Below are positions 1 to 7,824 of a stretch of DNA of 64,000 nucleotides, piece after piece. The translations under genes and the position numbers were made by a program. How positions within the stretch are numbered: the stretch's first letter is position 1; every line of letters starts with the position of its first letter. The notes below the pieces were generated by a model, which was not told where the DNA came from, did no database searches, and saw only the letters and a list, made by a program, of their open reading frames with translations. The DNA comes from an uncultured Eubacteriales bacterium. GTDB taxonomy: Bacteria; Bacillota; Clostridia; Oscillospirales; Oscillospiraceae. Location of the stretch: the NCBI GenBank assembly GCA_900315595.1, contig OMZQ01000006.1:1-64000 (forward strand). Direction: 5' to 3'.

Positions 1-70
1 TATTCTTGCAGTTGGCAGACCGCATCATAATTGTAACAGGAGTTCTTTCTTATCGCCATAGGCTTTTTTG

Positions 71-95
71 AACCACTCGCTTAGCGAGTGGTTTT
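71..95 (+). terminator. hairpin with T run
   Basis: A perfect 10-bp stem (AACCACTCGC with GCGAGTGGTT, loop TTA) is followed by TTTT. It looks like an intrinsic terminator for a gene to the left of the window. The rest of 1-313 holds one more hairpin (102-133) and no convincing gene. Confidence 0.6.
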
Positions 96-101
96 ACGCC
101 A

Positions 102-133
102 CAAAAAGCGGCAGCCTCAGATCGAGGCTGCCG
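102..133 (-). terminator. hairpin with T run on the minus strand
   Basis: CGGCAGCCTC (109-118) pairs with GAGGCTGCCG (124-133). The A-rich flank at 102-107 gives a T run when read leftwards. No minus-strand gene lies immediately to the right, so it may insulate the plus-strand gene that follows or be left from an older arrangement. Confidence 0.45.
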
Positions 134-313
134 TGTGTTAATTTGATCAAATAAACAGCCATGCCCCAAATTCGGTACATAGTGTATGCTACAATTATCC
201 CGCCGATAAAGAGAGGAAAGAAGAATTGTGTTCATTTGGATAATATCTATCCGAACTTACTTGAATACGACTTTTGCAAAAGAGATTCATGTTTTTCAGG
301 AGGAACAAAACCC

Positions 314-1324
314 GTGAAAATCCACTATTTTCAGAGATACCACAGGGGCGAAGACGTCGCAACCGCTAATACGATGCTTCTATTGTCAAGGTTATATTTA
401 CATTCACCAAATTTGTTCTTTCAATTTATGAAAGAACAGTTTTTCGGCGATGTCGCTTTTGACCCGGAATTGGTTTTTGCCCTTCAGGAGCGTGGTATTG
501 CAAGCGTACCTGACGCGATCATCTCGCAGCCAAGCTTTAAGCTGGTTATTGAAACAAAGAAGACAGACTGGTTTTATCAGGATCAGTTAATCAGGCATCT
601 TTCTTCCTTTAAAAACGAAGAATACAAAGTACTCATTACGCTCTCCTCAAAGCTCATGCAACAAAAGAAAAAAGTGAATATCGATAAGGCGATCGCAGAT
701 TTCAACGCAGAGCATCGCACGACAATCATACACGTTAATACGACGTTTGAACATCTGGCGCAGGGAGTGCAAGACGTTTTGTCAGACCACGACTATGCAA
801 TGCAGGATGTCTTGGACGATTATTTGGAGTATTGCTATCATGACGGCCTCATTGTTGTTTCTGATGCTTGGCGAAGGATGAGAATGCAGCTTGCCGGTAC
901 CACTTTCGATTTTAACGTTAGGGAAAATCTCTACTATGACAATATTGATCGTGGATTTAGTCAACACAGCTATTTAGCTCTTTACAAACAGAAAAGCATT
1001 CGAGCGATAGGAAAAATCAGCGCGATCATCACAGCGGTATTAGAAGATGGTGTCCTTCGGTATGACGTTGAGCAAGGTGAACTAACAGAAGAAAGGAAAG
1101 AGAAGATAGACAAAGCCCGCAAAGACGGGACTAATTATGGTTATTCACTTGACGCGACTAGATACTTCTTTGTGGATAAGTTTTACGAAACAGATTTTGC
1201 TAAAGCTTCGAAAGGAGCGGCAAGAGGAACGCACTATTTCGACTTGACAAAAGAACTGCAAGTTGATTCCTTGCCGGAAACAGAAATAATAGCAAAAATG
1301 CTGAAAGAAACAAGCTGGACATAG
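314..1324 (+). CDS. orphan PD-(D/E)XK nuclease-like protein
   Basis: Unrecognised 336-residue protein. Residues 60-85 carry a PD-(D/E)XK signature: Pro66-Asp67, then a strand with Glu80-Thr-Lys82, followed by a helix containing QDQL. That is the core of restriction-endonuclease-like folds, so DNA cleavage is the likely activity, but the family cannot be named. I chose the GTG at 314 because AGGAGG (298-303) sits ten bases upstream; an ATG at 161 in the same frame has no such site and would add a low-complexity leader. The gene is AT-richer than the rest of the window and stands alone between hairpins. No methyltransferase or helicase partner is visible. It could be a lone defence nuclease or a fragment of a larger system. 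Confidence 0.65.
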   Translation: MKIHYFQRYHRGEDVATANTMLLLSRLYLHSPNLFFQFMKEQFFGDVAFDPELVFALQERGIASVPDAIISQPSFKLVIETKKTDWFYQDQLIRHLSSFKNEEYKVLITLSSKLMQQKKKVNIDKAIADFNAEHRTTIIHVNTTFEHLAQGVQDVLSDHDYAMQDVLDDYLEYCYHDGLIVVSDAWRRMRMQLAGTTFDFNVRENLYYDNIDRGFSQHSYLALYKQKSIRAIGKISAIITAVLEDGVLRYDVEQGELTEERKEKIDKARKDGTNYGYSLDATRYFFVDKFYETDFAKASKGAARGTHYFDLTKELQVDSLPETEIIAKMLKETSWT

Positions 1325-1400
1325 GCAGTGTTACGTTGGGGAGAACAGCTTTGAACCAAATCCAGCACATGGTATTTGCTGCAATCATATAGGCGAACGC

Positions 1401-1434
1401 TGCAGCCCCGGGAACGAGGCTGCAGCATTTTTGT
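1401..1434 (+). terminator. terminator of the PD-(D/E)XK gene
   Basis: TGCAGCC and GGCTGCA pair around a ten-base loop and are followed by GCATTTTT. It lies 76 bases after the stop codon of the upstream gene and touches the end of the converging CPCC gene. Confidence 0.6.
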
Positions 1435-2102
1435 TATTCGTCTGCAGCTAACTCGTGCAAACCAATCGCCCGCTCCCAGGAGTATTCGGGATTTTCGGAT
1501 TTCTTCTTCAAATATCGTTCACGATAATCGACCATTGAAAAGCCGTGATTGGCGCTAGAAGGATCGTAAATATCTTCTTCCATCCACGGCTCATCTTCCC
1601 AGCCGCATTCGACGCAGGTATTATAATGATTCCGAGTTTCCAGCGTTCTGTGGCCGCAGATCGGACAGCGGTGCATGAAGAGCCGGAGCGGCAGCATAAA
1701 AACGTCGGAATCGCTGCAGGGCGTGTTTTTGAGCAAACTACGAAGAATCTCCTGCTTATATAACTGTTTCGCGTAGATATGACCGTAAGCATACGTGCCC
1801 TTCTTCAGCAGAAGGATGCTTTCGCCGTCTTCCTCTGTTTCGGACAGGAACGCTTCCACGGCTGACTTGGCGGCAGTGGCGTCCGCGCCGAAAAAGGTCT
1901 GATAGAACACATGTCTACCACTGAAGTCTTCGCGGTTCTTCGGGTCGGACAAATCATAAAGCTCCGTCCCTTCCGGATAATCATTGATAATCGCAAGCCG
2001 CTTCCGGTCCTTAGTCGTCCGCAGATTGGGCGTGATCACCACGGGAAACGCTTGTTCCAGTTCTTCAGGACCGTAATTGCCGATTCCGTAATACCATGCC
2101 AT
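1434..2102 (-). CDS. CPCC-type cysteine-rich protein
   Basis: 222 residues. The C-terminal third has two CxxC pairs (CPICG and CVECGWEDEP) followed by an acidic stretch, ANHGFSMVDYRE and a WERAIG-type ending. This is the pattern of the CPCC cysteine-rich domain family, which probably binds zinc and has no assigned function. The N-terminal half (AWYYGIGNYGPEELEQAF onward) is not recognised. I placed the start at the ATG at 2102, preceded by AAGGAGG, instead of an upstream ATG at 2141. It is the last of three leftward genes (3670 to 1434), with an 81-base gap before it. CPCC proteins often appear in toxin-immunity and accessory neighbourhoods; a role here is not shown by the sequence. Confidence 0.75.
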   Translation of the reverse strand: MAWYYGIGNYGPEELEQAFPVVITPNLRTTKDRKRLAIINDYPEGTELYDLSDPKNREDFSGRHVFYQTFFGADATAAKSAVEAFLSETEEDGESILLLKKGTYAYGHIYAKQLYKQEILRSLLKNTPCSDSDVFMLPLRLFMHRCPICGHRTLETRNHYNTCVECGWEDEPWMEEDIYDPSSANHGFSMVDYRERYLKKKSENPEYSWERAIGLHELAADE

Positions 2103-2183
2103 ACCGTCAGCCTCCTTTTTGACGCCGTTTTTGATCCTCATTTGACGCGGCAGCCCCGGAAACGAAGCTGACGCGTATTGATA

Positions 2184-2624
2184 TTATCCGGTTGTTTCTA
2201 CAATAGAGTTCAGCTTCATTTCCGTGCAGAACCGGTGCAGGGCGAAATCCTCCGCCAACCGATAGGCTTCCTCAGATACCCAGTTGCTGGTATGATTATT
2301 AGGCTCCCGCTCACGGTCCCACAGCAGGAAGAAAAACATACTCCAATAGCTTCGGGCGCTGACAATGAGATCATGGGAAAACGGGCTGTCTCCCACCCGA
2401 TGCCTAACGTCCGCGGCAACCGCACGGCAGTACCGATCCATGAGATCATCATAAAAATCTGTAATGTTTCCGGTTCTTCGCAGGTAATATTCACATCGGC
2501 GATAAACCGACTGCTTTATCCGCGGCCATATTTCGTCATCGCAGTTGTCCCGCTGATAGCCGTCGATCCCCATCAGTTCATGGGCAAAGGCCTTCCGCTC
2601 TTTCCGGTACCTCCGTTCTTTCAC
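2184..2624 (-). CDS. unknown protein sharing a domain with its upstream neighbour
   Basis: 146 residues, not recognised as a named family. Residues about 60-130 match the middle of the adjacent 344-residue protein in pattern: a short acidic helix, then GDxPF, an I..A..YW motif and a helix ending in R[FW]C. This suggests duplication of one helical domain. Translation probably begins at a GTG (2624), 11 bases after the upstream stop, with only a weak ribosome-binding site; an ATG at 2573 is an alternative. The close spacing implies co-transcription with the winged-helix protein, and it may be its partner or a stripped-down paralogue. Confidence 0.6.
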   Translation of the reverse strand: MKERRYRKERKAFAHELMGIDGYQRDNCDDEIWPRIKQSVYRRCEYYLRRTGNITDFYDDLMDRYCRAVAADVRHRVGDSPFSHDLIVSARSYWSMFFFLLWDREREPNNHTSNWVSEEAYRLAEDFALHRFCTEMKLNSIVETTG

Positions 2625-2635
2625 ATGTTGAAATC

Positions 2636-3670
2636 TCAGACTTCTTCCGGTAAACCGCCCATGTGCCAGGCGCCCCGGCGCTTGTCTGTGTAGATGCCGA
2701 GCTGGGAGTCCCGGAGATTGTGGAGCACGCGGCTGAGGGCCTTGCGCTCGATTACGACCTCATAGGGCTCGTCCGCAAGATAGCTGATAATCTCCTGCTG
2801 CCTGAGGGGGTGCTCTGCACCGGAATGCTGCAGCAGGATCAGATACACGAACAGAGGCACCAGGCTCTTCCGGCTGTTGGCATTTTTCGGCCGGCTGAGC
2901 GCGTCCAGCTCCTCCTCGCTCATCCGTTCCAGCCGGTCGTAGTGCTGCCGCACCGCATGATCCACGTATTCAAACTTTTTGCACCAGCGAAGCAAGGCCA
3001 GCGCGGAGGCCAGCGCCTTTGCTTCGTTGTTCAGGATAAAATCCGGAGCTTTCAGGGTCAGCAGCTTCCAATACCGCATCGCATGAAAAATGGTACGGTA
3101 CGCAAAGGGGTGGTCGCCCAGCCGCTTTCCGGCCTCCGCGATCCTGCCCTCCATGTAACGGTTAAAGTAATCTTCCTCCTCTCCGGTCACCGTTTCTCCG
3201 GCATAGTCCCGCAGATAATCCGCCGACCACTGATCCATATCTCCGCCGGCACCGACCCGTTTGCAGATCTCCCGCACGTCCTCAATGGTCTCCAACTTCT
3301 CCCGGATCTCATAGATCCGTTCAAAATCGAACGCCGCATCGGAGTCAAAGCTGGTGAGATAGGTGTTGCAGACCTCCTTTTGTTTTTCTGACAGGGCATC
3401 ATAACCGCCTTCGCCCATATTGCCATCCTGATCACACCGCTCTGCGATCTTCTCGATGGCGGAACGCAGCTGATCGAACTCCTGCAGCACGGAGAAGCAG
3501 TCGCCGGGCAGCTCCCAGCTCATCACGCAGCGCAGGCTGGCCCTGTCGCCGTGTTCTTCGGTGAAAAATGATGGCATATACAAAACACCATCCGCATCTG
3601 TTCGCTCAAACATCTTCTCAATCAGATCTTCCGGGGTCAGGTCCTCCCACGCGCTAAGCTTTTTGTTCAT
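2636..3670 (-). CDS. winged-helix protein of a divergent accessory cassette
   Basis: 344 residues. The C-terminal 80 residues (VYLILLQHSGAEHPL, QQEIISYL, ERKALSRVLHNLRDS, then GAWHMGG) closely follow the N-terminal winged helix of WYL-type transcription regulators, but no WYL domain follows. The centre (about 165-240) contains the GDHPF...HAMRYW domain shared with the next gene. The start is the ATG at 3670 with AAAGGGG upstream; the longer ATG at 3700 lacks a site. The gene faces away from the zinc-ribbon membrane operon at 4062 across a 391-base intergenic region, so it could regulate both sides. Function is inferred from the fold only. Confidence 0.65.
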   Translation of the reverse strand: MNKKLSAWEDLTPEDLIEKMFERTDADGVLYMPSFFTEEHGDRASLRCVMSWELPGDCFSVLQEFDQLRSAIEKIAERCDQDGNMGEGGYDALSEKQKEVCNTYLTSFDSDAAFDFERIYEIREKLETIEDVREICKRVGAGGDMDQWSADYLRDYAGETVTGEEEDYFNRYMEGRIAEAGKRLGDHPFAYRTIFHAMRYWKLLTLKAPDFILNNEAKALASALALLRWCKKFEYVDHAVRQHYDRLERMSEEELDALSRPKNANSRKSLVPLFVYLILLQHSGAEHPLRQQEIISYLADEPYEVVIERKALSRVLHNLRDSQLGIYTDKRRGAWHMGGLPEEV

Positions 3671-4061
3671 ACGCACCCCTTTCATCAAATAAAGAAACAA
3701 TTATCCTCCCTCAAAACCAAGCGTGCGTCTATCCTATCACATCGTTTTTGATTTTCAACTAAAAAACGGCCCTTTTCGTCCGGTTTTGAAAATATTTTTT
3801 GCGATCGGCATCCGCATTCGTATTATAACATCCGTTTCGTTTATAAGCGATAAATATTCCATCCCAAGCATACATGCCTCTATGTACCGAATCCGCCACA
3901 TTCCGCGCGCTATACTCGAAACAGCTTTAGCCCTGCGGCTCTTGCGCAAATGCCGGATGATCAATGAAAGCAGCAGCGTTCCGGCTGGCGGTCGGCAAAA
4001 AACAAAGAAGAAAGTGAGCGTCTGCCCGGGCGCTCCCATCTCAAGGGAGGAAAGATCAACT
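3671..4061. promoter_or_regulatory. divergent intergenic region
   Basis: This 391-base gap separates two diverging operons. Rightwards, TTGCGA (3799-3804) and TATTAT (3821-3826) are 16 bases apart and could be a sigma-70 promoter. Leftwards, TTGAAA and TAGGAT in the same region are a weaker candidate. An open frame runs through from 3723, but its translation has no protein-like features and the real start is at 4062 behind AGGGAGG. Confidence 0.35.
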
Positions 4062-5270
4062 ATGCCAATCGAAATCAAGGGACTCGTCTGCCCGCAATGC
4101 GGGGGGACGGATGTGGAGATGCTGAACGAAGGACGGGGCCTGTGCCGGATGTGCGGCGCGCAGTTTGCAGTACACAAATACAGCCCCGCGACAGCTGTCA
4201 ATACAGAAGAACCGGAGGTAAATACATACCGAATCTTGCCGGAACACAGCAAAGCAGACTTTCTGCGAAAGGTCTGGATCGGGCTGAATGAAGCGGATGC
4301 GCCGGCGGAACTGTTTGCATGTGACTTCGGCGAGATCGCAGAGGTCGAATACAACGCTGTCATGCAGACCGCCGACGTGGAGGGCAGCTACACCGTAAGC
4401 ATCGGCTATGACAGGCAGGAGCAATACCTCGATACGGAAACCTATTGGGAGCGCGAGGGAGACCGAAACGTCAAAAAAGAGCGAACGGTGACCAGGTACC
4501 GGACCGTGACAGACTGGCAAGCGCAGAGCGGCACCACCGGAATGCGCTCGGCGGACTGCGTGGACAACGATCTGGCAGACAGCTTTGACGGGTCACTGTT
4601 CAAAAAGAGCTTCGTTGCCTGCAGCCATGACTCCGTCATGCCGGTATCCGCCTCAGAGGCCGTGGAGGTCACTCCGGAGGCATACGATATGCTTCGGAAA
4701 TACCACGAGCTGAATCTGAACGTCCACCTGCTTTTACAACTTCCCGGAGATCATAACAAGGACCTCAGCCTCCGCCTGACAAAACAGGACACCGTGGCGA
4801 CGACCGTTTACCGCGCCGCGGAATACCGGACGTCTGTCTGCTTTGACGGAAAAGAATACGTCCGGCACGCATTTCCGTTCGGCGCCATGGAGATCGGCGG
4901 CGACGAGATGGAAAACCGGAACAGTCTGGAGGCGAATCTGCGGCGAATCAAGGCCCAGGAAGAGCCTGAGATCTGGAAACGGATGAAGCTGTTCTCTCTT
5001 TTGTCGATCGGGCTGCTTGCCTTGTCGATCCTGGTAAACTGTTTTGTTCACGTGACGGCGCTGGTCGTGATCTGTTTCGTGCTTGCCGTCTGCCTGTTCA
5101 TATTCCACCGGATCAAGTCACGGCTGGTTTCTGCTGCGGTGCGCCGGGAAATCGAGAACGAGCTTCAACGCTTTACGGAGCAATACCATAGCATGCGGCT
5201 GGAAATGCTGAATCGGAAGCTGGCCTCCCTCGGTCTGGAGCCTGTGACCGCTGTGGAAGGAGGCGCCTGA
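4062..5270 (+). CDS. zinc-ribbon membrane protein
   Basis: 402 residues. Residues 10-35 form a zinc ribbon (CPQCGG and CRMCGA). A long soluble region follows, with a charged TETYWEREG stretch and the motif TVTRYRTVTDW seen in other zinc-ribbon membrane proteins of Firmicutes. Two closely spaced membrane segments lie near residues 308-350 (LFSLLSIGLLALSILVNCF and LVVICFVLAVCLFIF), and the tail is charged and helical. Thus a cytoplasmic sensor-like part probably sits on a hairpin membrane anchor. The start has AGGGAGG 11 bases upstream. It is the first of three tightly packed genes. Function is unknown. Confidence 0.7.
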   Translation: MPIEIKGLVCPQCGGTDVEMLNEGRGLCRMCGAQFAVHKYSPATAVNTEEPEVNTYRILPEHSKADFLRKVWIGLNEADAPAELFACDFGEIAEVEYNAVMQTADVEGSYTVSIGYDRQEQYLDTETYWEREGDRNVKKERTVTRYRTVTDWQAQSGTTGMRSADCVDNDLADSFDGSLFKKSFVACSHDSVMPVSASEAVEVTPEAYDMLRKYHELNLNVHLLLQLPGDHNKDLSLRLTKQDTVATTVYRAAEYRTSVCFDGKEYVRHAFPFGAMEIGGDEMENRNSLEANLRRIKAQEEPEIWKRMKLFSLLSIGLLALSILVNCFVHVTALVVICFVLAVCLFIFHRIKSRLVSAAVRREIENELQRFTEQYHSMRLEMLNRKLASLGLEPVTAVEGGA

Positions 5271-5271
5271 T

Positions 5272-5793
5272 ATGACCTTGGGGAAAGCAAAGCTGATCCA
5301 GATCATTCTGCTGGTGATCTGCTGCATTACGTTTATTATTGGCCTCGGTCTGTCGATGCGGGCAGGAGAAGAACGGGCCCACGACCTGAGCAAAGTCAAG
5401 GTCGAGCTAGAGTCCAAGGAGGTTTATTTCAATCCGGACGAGCGAGGGTATCGAAACGGGGCCTACCACATTCGTTTACACTATGTCATCCAAAACAACA
5501 CGAGCAGTACGATCTGCACCGTTTATGTGGAAACCGTCGTTTATGATCAAAACGGGAAAGAACTCGGAACAATCAAAACCAATTTCGGCGAGGGTTCAAA
5601 CGAGGGGCTGTGGCTGAAGCCGGGGCAGAGCGTCACGCTGGATTCAGATTTTCTGTCCGGCGTTCCGGTCGACGATTCATTTTTCATCGCGTTCTATGAA
5701 AACGAACTGTCGGAATTCCGCATCGTAAACGAAGCGACCCAGGCGAGATTTGAAGATGGAACCTATTTTCAGAACGGGGGTTGGGGATCATGA
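5272..5793 (+). CDS. membrane-anchored beta-sandwich protein
   Basis: 173 residues. One membrane segment near residues 8-29 is followed by an extracytoplasmic region with HIRLHYVIQNNTSSTICTV and VYDQNGKELGT, a pattern of FxLYD-like or similar immunoglobulin-type beta-sandwich domains. Translation starts one base after the stop of the zinc-ribbon gene, so the two are probably made together and may form a membrane complex. No catalytic motif is visible. Confidence 0.65.
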   Translation: MTLGKAKLIQIILLVICCITFIIGLGLSMRAGEERAHDLSKVKVELESKEVYFNPDERGYRNGAYHIRLHYVIQNNTSSTICTVYVETVVYDQNGKELGTIKTNFGEGSNEGLWLKPGQSVTLDSDFLSGVPVDDSFFIAFYENELSEFRIVNEATQARFEDGTYFQNGGWGS

Positions 5794-6398
5794 CGCAGCA
5801 GGAGGATCTGAAATTGGAAAACGATGGTTCCCGCAGCAGCAGGGAAACGGGCGCAGAAGCGGCGGGAAGGATCTACCGGGATCACAGCCTTTCCGTCCGG
5901 GAAAAGCATCGCGCATGGCAAGACCTTGTGGAATCCGGTCCGGATGAGACGATATACGTAAGGGATTTCGTTTCTGAGAAGTTGGAGCAGATCAGCCTTC
6001 ATAAGCTGCTGGTGACCTATATGGCAGAGCAGAAATACGTGGAAACCCAGTTTTTCACTGATGAACCGGACGTCGTCTATCTCTGTGGGCTGCAAAATCT
6101 TTCCACCGATGAATTCGTGGAGATCCGGGAGCCGTCTCTATCCTGGGAGGGCTGTGTACAGAAGCTGGCAGATTATCAGGATTGGGAAATGATCCCCGGC
6201 CGTTATCGCGCCGTTGCGACAAAGTTCTGGCCGAAGCGGTTCGTGGACGGGTTTATGAAGGAAATCAGCGCGGAGTTCGATGAGTCTGGCATCTTAATGG
6301 AGATCAGCAGTCAGATAATGATGACGATCCCGCGATTTCGGGATCTGGAATATCAGATGGAACAGGTTTTTTCTGTGGGACAATCTCAAAAAAAGTAA
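5790..6398 (+). CDS. unknown protein, third gene of the membrane cassette
   Basis: 202 residues, soluble, not recognised. It is mostly helical and acidic at the N terminus, with a central block LHKLLVTYMAEQKYVETQF and an aromatic stretch WEMIPGRYRAVATKFW. The ATG at 5790 overlaps the preceding stop (ATGA), indicating translational coupling; an in-frame TTG at 5781 is possible. A strong hairpin at 6420-6450 follows. The three-gene layout suggests that it works with the two membrane proteins, but nothing in the sequence says how. Confidence 0.6.
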   Translation: MTQQEDLKLENDGSRSSRETGAEAAGRIYRDHSLSVREKHRAWQDLVESGPDETIYVRDFVSEKLEQISLHKLLVTYMAEQKYVETQFFTDEPDVVYLCGLQNLSTDEFVEIREPSLSWEGCVQKLADYQDWEMIPGRYRAVATKFWPKRFVDGFMKEISAEFDESGILMEISSQIMMTIPRFRDLEYQMEQVFSVGQSQKK

Positions 6399-6419
6399 GC
6401 GTCAAATGAACGTAATTAA

Positions 6420-6450
6420 ACATCCACCGGCCAAGCCGGTGGATGTTTAA
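6420..6450. terminator. bidirectional hairpin next to the outermost tRNA-Ser end copy
   Basis: AACATCCACCGG pairs with CCGGTGGATGTT around CCAAG... at its centre. It can end the rightward operon. Read leftwards it lies directly after the TGGCGGAG copy at 6451, where a tRNA-Ser terminator would be, so it may be the oldest terminator of the tRNA-Ser locus. Confidence 0.6.
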
Positions 6451-6470
6451 TGGCGGAGTGAGAGGGATTC
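6451..6470 (-). repeat. outer copy of the tRNA-Ser 3' end
   Basis: These 20 bases equal the last 20 bases (including CCA) of the tRNA-Ser gene at 10624-10715, read on the minus strand. After GGATTC the sequence diverges (TCCCG instead of GAACC), so this is a worn attachment-site copy, not a tRNA gene. Confidence 0.75.
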
Positions 6471-6544
6471 TCCCGCGGGCTCAAAAACAGTCCACCGACT
6501 GTTTTTGTCGGCGTTGCCGTCGCCCTGTTCGAATCCCTCTCACT
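6457..6544. repeat. tRNA-Ser-derived inverted repeat with an inner hairpin
   Basis: AGTGAGAGGGATTC (6457-6470) and its exact reverse complement (6531-6544) bracket 60 bases. Inside lies a second perfect stem, CAAAAACAGTC (6482-6492) with GACTGTTTTTG (6497-6507) around CACC. The outer arms are the tRNA-Ser T-arm/acceptor end in opposite orientations, so the unit looks like a small palindromic element made from, or trapped between, tRNA ends. Confidence 0.65.
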
Positions 6545-6557
6545 GAATACCGTGCCT

Positions 6558-6597
6558 AAAAATTGAGAGAACGCGAAAATGCGTTCTCTCAATTTTT
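6558..6597. terminator. 17-bp hairpin beside the left attachment site
   Basis: AAAAATTGAGAGAACGC pairs perfectly with GCGTTCTCTCAATTTTT, loop GAAAAT. Read on the minus strand it starts at the CCA end of the attachment-site copy at 6597-6619, exactly where a tRNA terminator belongs. It probably ended tRNA-Ser transcription before the 4-kb element inserted. Confidence 0.7.
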
Positions 6598-6619
6598 GGC
6601 GGAGTGAGAGGGATTCGAA
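6597..6619 (-). repeat. left attachment site (att) of the integrated element
   Basis: A 23-base exact match to 10624-10646, which is the 3' end of the intact tRNA-Ser gene including CCA. Exact duplication of a tRNA 3' end at both edges of an integrase-bearing segment is the usual signature of site-specific integration. Confidence 0.9.
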
Positions 6620-6661
6620 GCATTTAAAAACCCAGATACAATCAAGTGAAATTGCTGATAG

Positions 6662-6679
6662 TGTGTATTTTGCTGTGTA
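6662..6679 (+). repeat. putative integrase arm-type site, left
   Basis: TGTGTATTTTGCTGTGTA, itself built from two TGTGTA units, matches 16 of 18 bases at 10487-10504 in the same orientation. Each copy lies inside an att site, as arm-type integrase sites do. Binding is inferred. Confidence 0.45.
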
Positions 6680-6682
6680 ACG

Positions 6683-7699
6683 TCAAAATGCCGCGTTCAT
6701 TTTTGACGCTGCATCGGCTATCATCGAATCGCGAACGTGGGTATAGATGTCCATCGTGGTGGAGAGCTGGGCGTGGCCGAGGAGGGCCTGGGCTACTCTG
6801 GGCTCGACACCGGCTTCCAGGAGCGCCGTAGCGTAGCCGTGGCGGATCTGATGGGCTGTGAGTGTCAGCCCCGTTTCCAGCTGAAACTTTTTGTACAGCC
6901 CATGGGCCGGAGACTCCCACAGGAGCGACTTCCCGCCGTCCGGCGAGAAGATATAACCCTTTCCCTTTCGTCCCTCTAAAAGGCGGCGCAGGCCGTCCAG
7001 GAGGGGCACTTTGCGCTTACCCTTTTCTGTCTTCGGGTCTTTGACCTCCGGTCTGGTGGAGACATAATAAACGGAGCGCCGGATGGAGATTGTTCCGGCC
7101 TCCCAGTCTAAATCGTCCCATCGGAGCGCCAGGGCCTCGCCCCATCTTGCCCCGGTGTAGTAGATCAGCGCCGGGAGCAGGTGCTTGTCCTCGCTTTCCT
7201 TGATGGCTTTGACCTCCTCCTGGGAGGGCGGCTGGCGATAATTCCGCGGCAGGCCGTGAGGCGCTTTGACCACCTGGGCCGGGTTTACGGAGATAACGCC
7301 GCGCAGGGCAGCATAGCCGAGGATTTGCCGGACAATCTGGAGTTGCGTGTTTACTACCTTTTGAGATCGTCCCCCACGGGAGAAGTCCCGGATAAAGCCG
7401 TCTACATCCTGTGCAGTGATCTTCGCTACGTTTTCCTTGCCAAACGCCTCCTTCGCCCGTTCAACTGCCGGCTTGTAGCTTTTTGCGGTGTTCCAGGCCA
7501 GGGTGGGCTCATGCTCCGTCCACCATTCGTCGGCCACGGCCTCAAACAGCCGCTTCTTCTCCTGGCTGCCGTTATACTCCCGCATTTTCCGCTCCAGATC
7601 CTGGACCTTCTTTGCCCGGAAGGCCACCCGCTTGCCGTCTATCACGCGGATTGCCTCATAAAGACCGTCCGGGCGGCGGTAATATTTACTTTTTGGCAT
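6683..7699 (-). CDS. tyrosine recombinase (integrase)
   Basis: 338 residues, a normal length for phage/ICE integrases. The order is an N-terminal arm-binding region (1-55), a SAM-like core-binding domain (about 55-145) and the catalytic domain. Catalytic residues are visible: Arg185 (TGARWGEAL), a Lys in the beta-hairpin near 224-230, His283-x-x-Arg286 (HQIRHGYAT), His309 (LLGHAQ) and the nucleophile Tyr319 (MDIYTH). GGAGG precedes the ATG. It lies 63 bases inside the left att repeat and presumably catalyses integration into and excision from tRNA-Ser. No excisionase was found. Confidence 0.95.
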   Translation of the reverse strand: MPKSKYYRRPDGLYEAIRVIDGKRVAFRAKKVQDLERKMREYNGSQEKKRLFEAVADEWWTEHEPTLAWNTAKSYKPAVERAKEAFGKENVAKITAQDVDGFIRDFSRGGRSQKVVNTQLQIVRQILGYAALRGVISVNPAQVVKAPHGLPRNYRQPPSQEEVKAIKESEDKHLLPALIYYTGARWGEALALRWDDLDWEAGTISIRRSVYYVSTRPEVKDPKTEKGKRKVPLLDGLRRLLEGRKGKGYIFSPDGGKSLLWESPAHGLYKKFQLETGLTLTAHQIRHGYATALLEAGVEPRVAQALLGHAQLSTTMDIYTHVRDSMIADAASKMNAAF

Positions 7700-7824
7700 G
7701 ATTCCTCCTTGCTTTTCGGAGGAGAATCTGCTACTATAAAAGGGCAGAGTTCTCCTATTACTTCCTTTTAGTGGTGATTTCTGCCGACCGCCTCCAGCTG
7801 GTACCTGGGGGCGGTCACTTTATG
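7700..7824. other. gap between integrase and zinc-ribbon gene
   Basis: The gap holds a GACCGCC...GGCGGTC hairpin (about 7786-7818) just after the zinc-ribbon gene on the minus strand. It lacks a convincing T run. A TATAAA-like box near 7734 could be part of the integrase promoter. No gene is seen. Confidence 0.35.

Noticed and set aside
3723-4061. 113-codon extension of the zinc-ribbon membrane protein
   Set aside because: It lacks a ribosome-binding site and protein-like composition, and covers likely promoters; AGGGAGG marks the start at 4062.
6451-6544. A second tRNA-Ser gene
   Set aside because: Only the T-arm/acceptor end is present, in inverted copies; there is no anticodon arm or D-arm.
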